NCBI RefSeq assembly: GCF_000276665.1
Contig: NW_004955518.1
Span: forward strand, 163,106 to 227,105
Length of the DNA stretch: 64,000 nucleotides
DNA from: Chinchilla lanigera
Taxonomy: Eukaryota; Chordata; Mammalia; Rodentia; Chinchillidae
Reading direction: 5' to 3'
Part shown: one piece after another, positions 34,050 through 42,767 of the stretch
Layout of the letters: each line of letters starts with the position of its first letter
How positions within the stretch are numbered: position 1 is the first letter of the stretch
Program-made: the position numbers and the translations under genes
Notes under the pieces: model-generated
The model's database searches: none
What the model saw: the letters and a program-made list of their open reading frames with translations, nothing else
Told to the model about the DNA's origin: nothing

Positions 34050-34460
34050 AAGCAACAAAAACAATGTTACAACTAGATCAGAGGGACAAGTTCTGGTGTT
34101 TTATTGCACAGTACATGACTATAGTAACCATAAAGTTTATACTGTATGCTTCAACAAAGAAAAGAGAGGATTTTGAACATTTTCATCAAAAGAAATGATA
34201 AACGTTGAGGACTTAGTGGCACGCATCTATAATCCCAGCACTTGGGAGGCTGAGGCAGGAGGATCACTGAACTTTTGAAGTAAGCCTGTGCTATGTAGTG
34301 TCTTCAAGGGCAACCTGAACCCCGCATGCAGTGACACTGTCTAAAAAAAAAAAAAAAAGAAAAAAAGAAATGACAGTGGTTTGAGGCAATGAATATTCTA
34401 ATCACCCTGACTTAATCATTACACACTGCTTACACATATCAAAACATGAACTGGACTAGT
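34050..34460 (+). mobile_element. Ancient L1M 3'-end fragment interrupted by a SINE
   Basis: 'tattgcacagtacatgactatagtaaccataaa' and 'gaggattttgaacattttcatcaaaagaaatgataa' are the classic tail of mammal-wide L1M elements. After the SINE the tail resumes with 'gtttgaggcaatgaatattctaatcaccctgacttaatcatta'. Confidence 0.8.
34203..34368 (+). mobile_element. B1-like SINE with internal duplication, in the L1M tail
   Basis: It has a 7SL-like core 'ctataatcccagcacttgggaggctgaggcaggaggatcactgaac', a second arm ('cttcaagggcaacctgaacc') and an A-rich tail. The word AAAGAAATGA flanks it on both sides (about 34188 and 34365), consistent with target-site duplication. Confidence 0.85.
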
Positions 34461-34665
34461 GTGGTTGTACATACCTGTAATCCCAACTACTCGGGAGGAG
34501 GAGGCAGGAGGATTGCAAGTTTGAGGTCGATCTGGATAATTTAGGGAAATTTGTCTCAAAATAACTTTTTAAAAGGGTGACAAATGTAGCTCAGTGGTAG
34601 AGTATTTGCCTACAATGCCCAAAGCCCTGGATTCAATTCCCAGTTCCACAAGAAGAAAAAACCTG
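34452..34665 (+). mobile_element. B1+ID composite SINE
   Basis: A B1 module ('gtaatcccaactactcgggaggaggaggcaggaggattgc') is joined to an ID module ('tgtagctcagtggtagagtatttgcc', 'gattcaattcccag'). It is the same composite type as at 38776, 43583, 44405, 47335 and 58334. Confidence 0.88.
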
Positions 34666-34934
34666 TAACAGTATACTTCATAAATATGTTGTTATTACAT
34701 ATCAAACATGATTTTAAAAAAGAAAACAAGAAAAAGGAAAATCCCAGAAGTATAAAGATTAAAATGAAATTTTTAAAAATGTTTCTGTTTAGAACAATTC
34801 TCTCTTAGAAAACCCAAAAAAATCAATAGACAAACTAGGAAAATAAAAAATGTTCATTAAGGTCTCTGAATAGAAAATCAATTCTATTCCTCGGCAAACA
34901 AAGGAAATAGTTGCAATGGTTAAGTGCACATTGG

Positions 34935-35025
34935 GTTAAGGGTTGAGGGTGTAGCTTAATAGCATACCACTCACCTAGTAGGCACCAGGTCCTGGTTCCA
35001 TCCCCAGCACTCAAGAAAAAAAGTA
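34935..35025 (+). mobile_element. ID-like SINE
   Basis: 'gggttgagggtgtagcttaatagcataccactcacctagtaggcaccaggtcctggttccatccccagcac' has tRNA-like A and B boxes followed by an A-rich tail. Confidence 0.8.
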
Positions 35026-35041
35026 AAAAGAAAATAGACTG

Positions 35042-35171
35042 AACCAGGTGCAGTAGTACAATCTTGTAATCCTAGCTAGTTTGCAGGTGAAAGCCAGTGG
35101 GGGCAATTTAGCGATAACCTGTCCCTGAAAATAAAAGGCAATGGGGATGTAGCTTAGTGGTAGAGTGCTCC
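35042..35171 (+). mobile_element. B1+ID composite SINE, left part (split by LTR)
   Basis: The B1 module ('aggtgcagtagtacaatcttgtaatcctagctag') runs into an ID module start ('ggggatgtagcttagtggtagagtgct'). The ID B-box half ('cactgggttcaatacccaatgcag') reappears at 35682, after the LTR. Confidence 0.8.
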
Positions 35172-35680
35172 TGCTAAAGCAGAGCTCGGAGAGAAACTGG
35201 GATTCTCTCTCCCTCTGTAAAATCTTCCCAGCTCCAGGCAAACAACTTCCCCTGTAATCTCTCCCTCAGGTATGGGGACTTGTGTTTTCTCATGGTGGTC
35301 CTGTGCTTTTCTTGCTGATATGGGAGACACTTCAAGCAGTTCTCTCATGGTGGTTTCCTCCTTTAGAGGGGGAATACAGTGCACCATCACTGATAAAGCT
35401 AACAAATGGGGTTATAAACAGGCTTCACAGTATCTGAACATCCTGAGATACACAGCTAGTGTTTTCTTTCAAGGCTAAGATAGGGATAGGCTAGGATAAC
35501 TAACTGCCTTTGTTCTGCTTCTGTGTCTCTACTTGTTTGATGCCACAAATTATATAAAAGAGGACCTCTCCTTGGTTTGGAGCTCAATCTGGTTTTGAGC
35601 AGTTCTAGTGGCTGGGTCACGCACTAATAAAATCTTCCTGTAATCCCTCATGGTCTCTCCAGTTTCTCGGAAATTTTACA
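35172..35680 (+). mobile_element. Solo LTR, ERV1-like, nested in a composite SINE
   Basis: The 509-bp block starts TG and ends CA and splits an otherwise normal SINE. It has a TATA-like box in 'ttatataaaagaggacc' (about 35550) and a poly(A) signal in 'cactaataaaatctt' (about 35624). A short U5 follows, ending 'ggaaattttaca'. That U3-R-U5 layout is typical of gammaretrovirus-like (ERV1) LTRs. No convincing target duplication is left, so the left edge may be a few bases off. No internal region is present. Confidence 0.7.
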
Positions 35681-35722
35681 GCACTGGGTTCAATACCCAA
35701 TGCAGAAAAAAAAAAAAAGAAA
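35681..35722 (+). mobile_element. B1+ID composite SINE, right part
   Basis: 'gcactgggttcaatacccaatgcag' plus an A-rich tail completes the ID module interrupted by the LTR. Confidence 0.8.
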
Positions 35723-35793
35723 AAAGAAAAAGAGCAAACAGATTGGATAGGCATGATAGTTATTTTGAGCATTGACTATTTGAAAAAGTTTTC

Positions 35794-35930
35794 TGGCCAG
35801 GACTGGTGCTGCGTACTTGTAATCCCAGCACTTGGGAAGGTGAGGCAGGAGGATCACTGAAAAGTCAAGGTCAGCCTTAACTACATAGGGAGACCGTGTC
35901 TCAAAAACCAAAAAGTAAACAAACAAAAAT
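35794..35930 (+). mobile_element. B1-type SINE
   Basis: 'ggccaggactggtgctgcgtacttgtaatcccagcacttgggaaggtgaggcaggaggatcactg' to 'gagaccgtgtctcaaaaacc' is a complete B1-like body with A-tail. Confidence 0.88.
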
Positions 35931-35957
35931 TTTTCTGGTACAAACTCAACCCCACCC

Positions 35958-36115
35958 TAGCTGGGCGACATGGCATATGCCTGTAATCCCAGCACTTGGC
36001 AAGCAGAGTCAAGAGGACCATCACAACTTCAAGGGTAGCCTGGGCTACACATTGAGCTCAAGGCCAGCCTGTACTGCAAAGCAAGACCCTGTCTCAAAAA
36101 ACAAAACAAAAAAAC
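35958..36115 (+). mobile_element. B1-like SINE with internal duplication
   Basis: The body is followed by two arms, 'gggtagcctgggctacacattg' and 'aggccagcctgtactgcaaag', then 'gaccctgtctcaaaaaac'. It is the same duplicated-arm variant as at 13188, 46608 and 56311. Confidence 0.88.
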
Positions 36116-36449
36116 CATAAAAATTGAAAAAAAACTTCCTTTTAATTCTGATGGTGTGAAAAAATGCCTAAAGAGCAGGCATACATATTTTGGCCTTTGA
36201 AAGACCTCTCATTCATGGTAAATCACTCAGCCTCTCTGATAAATTCAATCAGTGTGAGTCTGTCTATTCTCAGTAGGCTGATAAACTCAAGTTTCCACGT
36301 CCATGGAGTTGAGGACAAGACCCGAACTGTGTAAACTACCTTAAAATCACGTGAACCACTGGTGTCCAATTTCCATTGTGGTGCCTCTTCTTCAGCCTTA
36401 TTCCTCTCTGTACACCATGACCTAGTGAAGGCTCTTACATATAATAGTT

Positions 36450-36541
36450 GCACGTTATATAGCAGTAGCCATCCTGGTTTAGTGGTTAGAGTTTAGCACG
36501 TTATATAGCAGTAGCCATGCTGGTTTAGTGGTTAGAGTTTA
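36450..36541. repeat. 46-bp tandem duplication
   Basis: Unit 1 (36450-36495) and unit 2 (36496-36541) differ at one base ('gccatCctgg' versus 'gccatGctgg'). Each holds TGGTTTAGTGGTTAGAGTTTA, a pol III A-box-like word reminiscent of tRNA 5' halves. I see no B box beyond it, so no tRNA gene is called. Confidence 0.9.
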
Positions 36542-36737
36542 GCACACCCATCCTACCTGTTATTAGGAGTGGTCTTTCGTTTAACTCAAGACCTCAAAAC
36601 ATCTTCCAGTTTTACTTCCTACTGTTCCCTACATTCCATTTCACTCACTATTTTCTGAACACTCCATTCCAGGTTTACTTTCTGAACACTCTTTAGTCTT
36701 TCCTTGCCTTTGCGAGTATTCACTCTACTGCCTAGAA

Positions 36738-36740
<3 letters not shown>

Positions 36741-36781
<41 letters not shown>
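36741..36781. repeat. (TG)n microsatellite
   Basis: About 20 uninterrupted TG units. Confidence 0.98.
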
Positions 36782-36782
<1 letters not shown>

Positions 36783-37179
36783 GCCAGGGACTGAACCCAA
36801 GGCATGCTAGGTAAGTCTCTGCATTGTTCATTCACGATCAGTTTTGCATTAGCTGCTGTAAATAGGATGGACTCCTACAGAGAGAGAGAATGGAGGATGG
36901 GAGACTCTCGCATCCCCTAGGTGAGATGAGGGGACGAAGGTGGTGGTGATGCAGTCATACACTACCTCTAAAGTTATTTAGAAGGTAAAATTAGTGAAAG
37001 TGAAGAGAGACGGGATATGGAAGAGGACGGGATGAAAGCAGAGGAACGGCTCCGAAGTTCCTGGCCTGTGAAACAGAAACTGCTGTGGTCAGCGGTCAAA
37101 TATTAGCCTTGTACATATGAAACCACTGTCTATGCCTGTCTTCTCTTAGGGTTACCCCTCCCATCCCAAGGCTATGCTA

Positions 37180-37870
37180 CGACTTGGCTGCCTAACGCCC
37201 CTGCCTGCCAGTAATCGGCAGGTGAGGCTCCCCGCCATTCTCCACGCCGGGAAAAGGCACCAGGGGACGGAAGGCCCCTTCCGGGGCCGAGAGGCGGCAA
37301 GTCCGCGGCGGAGCCGCACTTCCTGGCGTTAACAGTGCTCCGGCCGCCTCACCGGGTTGTGAGGCCCGGATGAACACATTACGTTTCTTCTCTTTTTGTT
37401 CTCAGTAGACTCAATTCTTTCAGCCCGCTCCGCCAGCTTGGAAGCGGCTGCTCCTCTCAGGAGCGCGTTTCTTCAAAGGTCCGGGGCAGTATCCCCGAGG
37501 CTCGGCCCGCGCCGCCCTCACAGCCGCGTTCTGCGGGAGCCACGGGGCGGCCCGGACCTCCGCAAAGGGCCGCGCGCCTGGCCGGGATGACCCCGCCCAG
37601 CCCTGCCGGCCGTGAGACCTCGCGAGAGCGCAGTAGCGTCTGGCGGGCCCAGACTCGGAGCGCAGCGCCCTGCACTGCCTCAGAACCGCCTCCTCCTACT
37701 CTTTGCTCCGCCTTCCACTCGCGCTCCGCTCTTGGATTGGCTGATCGAGCTGGGTCAGTTTTTTCTTTGTGGAAAAGTGGCTCCACATGGAGTCTTCTGG
37801 CCCCGCCTCCAAACCCCTCGGATTGGAGGACTGAGGCAGTCGTCATGCGCCTGCTCAGCCTTTTGCCGAA
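37180..37870 (+). promoter_or_regulatory. CpG island promoter of the TROAP-like copy
   Basis: The stretch is CpG-dense (for example 'ccgcggcggagccgc', 'gccgcgcgcctggccggga') in an AT-rich neighbourhood. Two ATTGG words (reverse CCAAT boxes) sit at about 37735 ('cttggattggctgat') and 37820 ('ctcggattggagg'), just upstream of the presumed exon 1. Paired CCAAT boxes are usual at promoters of cell-cycle genes, which fits tastin. Transcription is inferred only. Confidence 0.75.
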
Positions 37871-38039
37871 CTAATCAGGAGTTTGGCGTATGTTACCAAC
37901 TGGGAAGGTACCAGCTGCAGAAGCACCTAGAGACTTGGGGAGAAATCGAAAGTGGAGGCGACCGTGAAGGGTTCCCGGGACCGCGCTGCAAAGGGATCCT
38001 GCAGAAAGTGAGGGCTGCGGGAGCTCAGAGGGAGAACAG
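37860..38039 (+). pseudogene. TROAP: TROAP-like exon 1 (non-coding), start approximate
   Basis: A GC-rich segment downstream of the CCAAT boxes ends in GAGAACAG with the donor GTAGGG at 38040. It would be a 5' UTR exon, spliced to the acceptor at 38233. The 5' edge is a guess, because no transcription start can be read from sequence. Confidence 0.5.
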
Positions 38040-38233
38040 GTAGGGGTCCCGGGCGAAAGGACAGAATCAGGATGTCTGGAAGCGGCAGCCAGAAGGAGCG
38101 GCCTTGCAGGAGCTGGGTGCTTCTGGGAGCATGGACTGGGATGGAGGTGGATGTATCGGGGATGTTAGGACCCGTGCCCGGTGAACTGGTTGACTTTGAT
38201 CCCCGATCCTGCCGTCTTTTCTTCTCATTGTAG

Positions 38234-38678
38234 CCACCATGACCACCATCCAAGCCACGAACGATCCCCTCCATTCGGGTGTGTCTCCTACGCCCTGTAA
38301 GATCCCAGTATGTTCTCAGAGTCGTCCGCCTTTCCTCACAGTCAGAACGAGCGCCCAGGACCAGGAGAACCAAGATCCACGTGGTAGGAGGGGCCTGGTG
38401 GGTAGAGAGTACTCACTAGGAGGCAACACACACCAGCAGTGCATCCCAGCGCTGTATCCCAGCTTTTTCTCCCCGTTCGCTTCTAGAGTCTGGTGCAGAA
38501 GCCGCAGCTCAGTATTCATCGTACCCTTGTTGACTCAGCAGGGCCCAGGTGGAAAGCTACGCACCAAACAGAGAAATCACAAGGCTTATGGTGATCACTC
38601 AGTTTTGGAACCTCCCAAGAGGAGCTCAGGCCTAGCCCTAGGGACAAAATGCGGGGCTTGGGCCCCTTCCACAGGCAG
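38234..38678 (+). pseudogene. TROAP: TROAP (tastin) 5' portion, exons 2 and 3, partial unprocessed pseudogene copy
   Basis: Tastin is a mitotic spindle and centrosome-associated protein. Exon 2 begins after TTCTCATTGTAG with CCACCATG. It encodes MTTIQATNDPLHSGVSPTPC and onward to DQENQDPR, closely matching the tastin N-terminus as I remember it. The likely donor is GTAGGA at 38384. Exon 3 (from 38487, after TTCGCTTCTAG) reads SLVQKPQLSIHRTLVDSAGP, then EELRPSPR near 38620-38643, again as in tastin, and has a donor-like CAG|GTGCTT at 38678. Defects: exon 2 ends in phase 1 while the conserved exon 3 frame starts in phase 0, and TGA at 38592-38594 interrupts that frame. No later exon follows before old repeats begin. 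Introns are kept, so it is a DNA-level copy and not a retrocopy. The alternative is a real gene whose 3' part was lost or misassembled. Confidence 0.8.
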
Positions 38679-38775
38679 GTGCTTATTGGAGGGCTCCTTA
38701 GCTGAATGAGAGTGGGACTGGTCAGTGGGGCTTGGGGACACTTCCTTGATTTTCTGCTTACTGTAAGAGTCCTAT

Positions 38776-38950
38776 TAGCTGGGTGTGATGTTGTGCACCT
38801 GTAATCTCAGTACTCTGGGAGGCTGGATTGCAGATTCAAGCCCAACCTACAGTTTATTGAGACCCTGTATCAAAATAAGAATGAAAAGAGGTGGGGATGT
38901 AGCTCCGTGTGAAGGGCCCTGAGTTCAATGCCTAGTCCCGAAAGTTTTTT
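38776..38950 (+). mobile_element. B1+ID composite SINE
   Basis: The B1 module ('gctgggtgtgatgttgtgcacctgtaatctcagtactctgggaggctgg') is joined to an ID module ('ggggatgtagctccgtgtgaagggccctgagttcaatgcctag'). It lies where further TROAP exons would be expected. Confidence 0.85.
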
Positions 38951-39094
38951 AACAAGCCCTAGTTCTACTCCTGGAAAGCTCTTAGAAGCCAGCTTTCTCT
39001 CTTCAGCAAAGTGTCATCCTTTCTGAAGGGTTTTTGGCTCTATGTTCTCGTAATTCTTTGTAGAACTTCTTTGCAGAACCAAATTCTTTGCAGA

Positions 39095-39640
39095 ATCTGC
39101 CAAGAGTTGCCATATGGCCCAAGAATTCCACGCCTAGGAACATACTCTTAAGAAATGAAAACATACATTTCCACCAAACACATAGATGAATGTTCATAGG
39201 ATTGTTCATAATAGTCCCAAAATGTAAACAACCCAAATGTCAATCAGCTGATGAACCAATAAACAAATAAACAAAATGTGATTTGTTAATACAATGAAAT
39301 ACTCAGCTTTTAAAAGGAATAAATTAAGCCTTTAAAACACGTTAAATGTAAGAAGACAGACAAGAGATCAAATTGTGTATGATGAATTTATATGTCATGT
39401 TATTGAAATGGAAAAAAGGTTAGTGGGTGTTGGGGCCCGGGAAAGGGGAATGAGGAGTGACTGCTAATGGTACAGGATTTCCTTTGGGATAAGGAAAAGG
39501 TTCTACAGTTAGATTTGGTGTTGTTTACACATAGCTCTCTCAATATACTAAAAAGCACTGAATTGTTTATTTTAAAGACTGCAGTTTTGGTTTGTAAATT
39601 AAATAAAGAATGCTATAAAAATGAACAGAAAAAAACTTCT
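39095..39640 (+). mobile_element. Ancient L1M 3' region
   Basis: 'tgttcataggattgttcataatagtcccaaaatgtaaacaacccaaatgtcaatcagctgatgaa' is the end of an old L1 ORF2. The following 'gggaaaggggaatgaggagtgactgctaatggtacagg' is its 3' UTR. It is much more diverged than copies A-E. Confidence 0.85.
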
Positions 39641-40478
39641 AAAAACAGAGTTTTTTAAAAAAATGAAAACTAAAAGAATTGAAGTGAAAAATTCCGCAGT
39701 TAGATTCAGCAGCAGATGAGATATAGCTGAGAGAGAATTAGTGAACTAGAAAAAAATTACCCAGGATGCAGAACGACAGCAATGCAGTATAGAAAAGAAA
39801 ACTTAAGAGACATTAAGGGAAAGAGAATCTTAACACATATTTAGTAAAAGTAGGAGAAAGAGGAGAGAGAATTAGGCCTCACTGATATTTGAAGAAGTAA
39901 TTGCTGGAATATTGCCAGAAATAAAAGATAACCATCCATAGACTCAAGAAACCTCACAATTCTTAAGCAAAAATTAAGTTAAATTTTCTAGGGTGAGCTC
40001 TATATGTATCTGCTTACTTTTCTGGACTATTCATTAAGTAAGCTAAAATTGCTAGGGTGCTCAGTAAAAGAATAGAAATTCAAACTTAGGAGGGGAAAAT
40101 AAATGAGAAAAAAAAGAAAAAGAAACAAAAATAGGAAAAGGCCCAAGATAGGAAGCACCTAAAGAAGATGGCAGGGATAAACTGCTTCTTATGCAGTAGA
40201 CTTCCCATACAGTAAAATGCATCTGTTTCCAGGGCAACCCAGTCTGAAAGGGTAGAAAGTAGGATAATTATTTTGGAAAATGAGTGGGCATTACTTAGTT
40301 ACATGGACTTTGTGTGCCCTCTGACACAACAGTTTTTCTGTCAGATATAACTTCTAGAGAAATTCTTGTGTACCAAGAGGGATGTACAAACCTGTTTAGT
40401 GAAATTCTTTCAATGGGAACACATTAGAACCAGTGAAAACATTCATCGAGGATAAACTGGATAAACAAACTGTGTTAT
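39641..40478. other. Unassigned, AT-rich; possible old L1 traces
   Basis: The stretch near 40330-40475 has L1M-like words ('aacacattagaaccagtg', 'cgaggataaactggataaacaaac') but is very diverged. I recognise nothing else. Confidence 0.4.
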
Positions 40479-40795
40479 ACAGTTGGTTCTCCATATCCAT
40501 GGATTCTTCATCTGAGAATTCATCCAAACCTGAATCACAAATATTTTTAAAACTTGCATCTGTACTTAATATGTACAGAATTTTTCCTGTCATTATTTCC
40601 TAAGCAATACAATGTAACAATTATTTACATAGCATTTAGTATTAGGTATTATAAAAATATAGAAATGATTTGAAGTGTGTAGGAGGATATACAAATATTG
40701 CACCATCTTATGTAAAAAGGGCTTAGAGAGTCAGATTTTCGTGTCCATAGGAGGTACTGGAACTAATCTTTCCTGGATACCAAAGGACCTAATGG
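40479..40795. mobile_element. Tigger-class (TcMar) non-autonomous DNA transposon relic
   Basis: It opens 'cagttggttctccatatccatggattc' and closes 'ctggataccaaaggac', giving inverted TATCCA/TGGATA-type ends. The interior words 'ctgtacttaatatgtacagaattttt', 'caattatttacatagcattta' and 'aaatgatttgaagtgtgtaggaggat' are the known body of a mammalian Tigger-type MITE. The exact family name is uncertain. Confidence 0.7.
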
Positions 40796-40846
40796 AATTT
40801 TGTGTAACAATGAAAAAGAACTATAGCTATGTACATCGACATGAAT

Positions 40847-41220
40847 ACTAGTCACTTTTCTGTCACTAGGGCAAAATACCTGATATCCACACATTAGAGG
40901 GGAGAGGTTTATTTAGCTGGCCATTTCAGATGGTTCAGTCTGTGATTGGCTGGTTCCAAGGCACAAATGGCAAGGTGGAATGTCCTGGGGGAGGAAAGCT
41001 GCTCATCCAAGCCCGAACCCCAAGAGGAGAGAGGAACAGGGACAAGAATATGCCTTTCCAGGTCAGGCTCCCAGTGACCCATATTTAGCACATTCATCTA
41101 TGAATTCATCAGTGGATCAATCCATTAATGAGTACAGCAGCTCCATGATTCTGTTGCCTCAGAAAACCCCCACCTTTGAACCCATAAGAACTTAGGGCAT
41201 TTTGGATGGAAACTGTAATA
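40847..41220 (-). mobile_element. Solo MaLR-type LTR, diverged
   Basis: It has the same layout as the LTR at 25071: 'tagtcacttttctgtcactagggcaaaatacctga...gaggtttattt' at one end and 'cccccacctttgaaccc...ttttggatggaaactg' at the other. It is more diverged, without a convincing target duplication. Confidence 0.7.
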
Positions 41221-41394
41221 AATGCATTATAAAAAATAATAGCAAACACAAGTCACAAAAGGATACAAAAAAGTAGGTCCATTTATATAAGGTTCAAAAA
41301 CTAGACATGTTCTGGAGATGTTCATACTTATGTTACAAGGTATGATAAAAATATGACTTTAAGAAATTGATTACAGGAAAAGACACATTGCTAC

Positions 41395-41660
41395 CAGTTA
41401 ACCCCCCCATACTTCCTTTACTTTGAACACAGTTATCCTGTTCTTGGTAGTTTCTGAAGCAGTTCTGGAATTCTTTTGTGAGTGTCTAGTTGCACTGCTG
41501 CGACTGCCTTGACATCCTGAATCAGTTCAAAATGTTTACCTTTCATGTTCATTTTGACATTGGGGAAGAGCCAGAAGTCGCATAGTGCTAGATCTAGTGA
41601 ATAAGATGGATAGGGACACCCATAATGTTTTAATGAGCCTTTCTGCTTTTATGGCACTTG
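41395..41660 (-). pseudogene. Mariner-type transposase C-terminal relic
   Basis: Mariner transposases cut and paste DNA using a DDD/D catalytic triad. Frames on the minus strand give YSLDLALCDFWLFPNVKMNM (about 41625-41555), the hallmark block around the last catalytic aspartate region (PDLAPCDFWLFPKLK in relatives). EFQNCFRNYQEQ...CVQSKGSM (about 41475-41405) then resembles the transposase C-terminus. Frameshifts separate the blocks. The adjoining minus-strand open frame at 41837-41649 may be an upstream part but is not recognisable. Confidence 0.65.
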
Positions 41661-42290
41661 GTAACAGACTTCTTTGTATTTTTGATCACTCTTTGTAAAG
41701 ATGTGATAAAGGGCTTCCAGAACTGTTTCAGAAAGTGGCGAGAACAATGGGTAAGTGTGCTTGAAGCAAAGAGGAGTACTTTGTGGGGGATTAATGGCAA
41801 TGTGTGTTTTACCTAATGAAGTTTTTAAAAAAACCACCCTATATTTTGATTACACCTCATATGCACACCTTTTACTATCATATATGCATATGCATGCATG
41901 CATGCATATGTATAAATATGTTACTATAAAATGTAAAGAAACAACATACAAAATCCAGGCTAGTCATTACCTGTAGGTGTCGGGGAAGGAAGGAAGATTA
42001 ACACAGGCTCCCAAAGTACCCGTAATATACTGTTTATGAGTTGTTCATCCTGGACATTTTTCTTCAAATTATGTACAACCTTTTATAAGATTTAAATGTA
42101 AGTTATAATCCGTAATAGAAAAGTTCCTTAAAAGGTTCAATAACAAGATTTGTTCAAAAGAGTAGGAGAAATTTTTGCAAAATTTTTGCAAAAATACCCC
42201 AAAACCTGAAGAGAAATGATGTTTAAATATACTGGTGGTCGTTTATTAAAAAGGAAAAGCCCTTAAAACAGAAAGCATTCGTACACTTCC
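41661..42290. other. Unassigned, AT-rich, with a short (ATGC)n palindromic run
   Basis: A 'gcatatgcatgcatgcatgcatatg' run lies near 41886-41910. No other feature is recognised. Confidence 0.5.
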
Positions 42291-42537
42291 TGGATTACCT
42301 CCTGGGATTTTTCATCATCTTGACATTATGGGGAGGGTGTGGTGAGGAGCGGCTGTCCTGGGTGCCAGTCCGAAGCGCTGCAGGAGGCCTTACCTGCGCT
42401 GCCCTCAGCCCCAGCCGCGCGCCTGTGTCCCTGCGGACCCGGACCTCAGCTCTGACCCCTGCTCCTGAGCGCGAGGCTCGCAAGAGCCGGGGTCTGGCAA
42501 ATGGAGCTGGCTGCGGGGAGGGGGCAACCGGGCCGGG

Positions 42538-42602
42538 GAGGGAAGGGGCTGCAGGGGGAGGGAAGGGGTTGCAGGGGGATGGAAGGGGCTGCAGGGGAGA
42601 CT
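42538..42602. repeat. GC-rich 21-bp minisatellite, about 3 copies
   Basis: The unit 'gggaaggggctgcaggggga' recurs three times with small changes ('ggaaggggttgcaggggga', 'tggaaggggctgcagggga'). Confidence 0.85.
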
Positions 42603-42727
42603 TCCAGCCCGCGCGGGGGTAACACCTGGAGAGGGCAGGACGTCCGCCCTCTGGGAGAGGAGGGCGGAAATCGCACAGCGACAGCGCGGTGTGTGAGTGC
42701 GTGGTGCTAATGGCCCGAAGGTGGCCG

Positions 42728-42767
42728 ACAGGACCGACAGGACCGACAGGACCGACAGGACCTGGAG
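42728..42767. repeat. 9-bp tandem repeat (GACCGACAG), about 4.4 copies
   Basis: GACCGACAG repeats without error. On the minus strand one frame would read as repeated Gly-Pro-Val/Val-Gly-Pro triplets (another Leu-Ser-Val), but no supported gene uses them. Confidence 0.95.

Noticed and set aside
38239..38709. A 156-codon continuous frame starting at the TROAP-like ATG
   Set aside because: It reads straight through the intron between exons 2 and 3. Only the first 48 codons are tastin-like in that frame; exon 3 homology is in a different frame.
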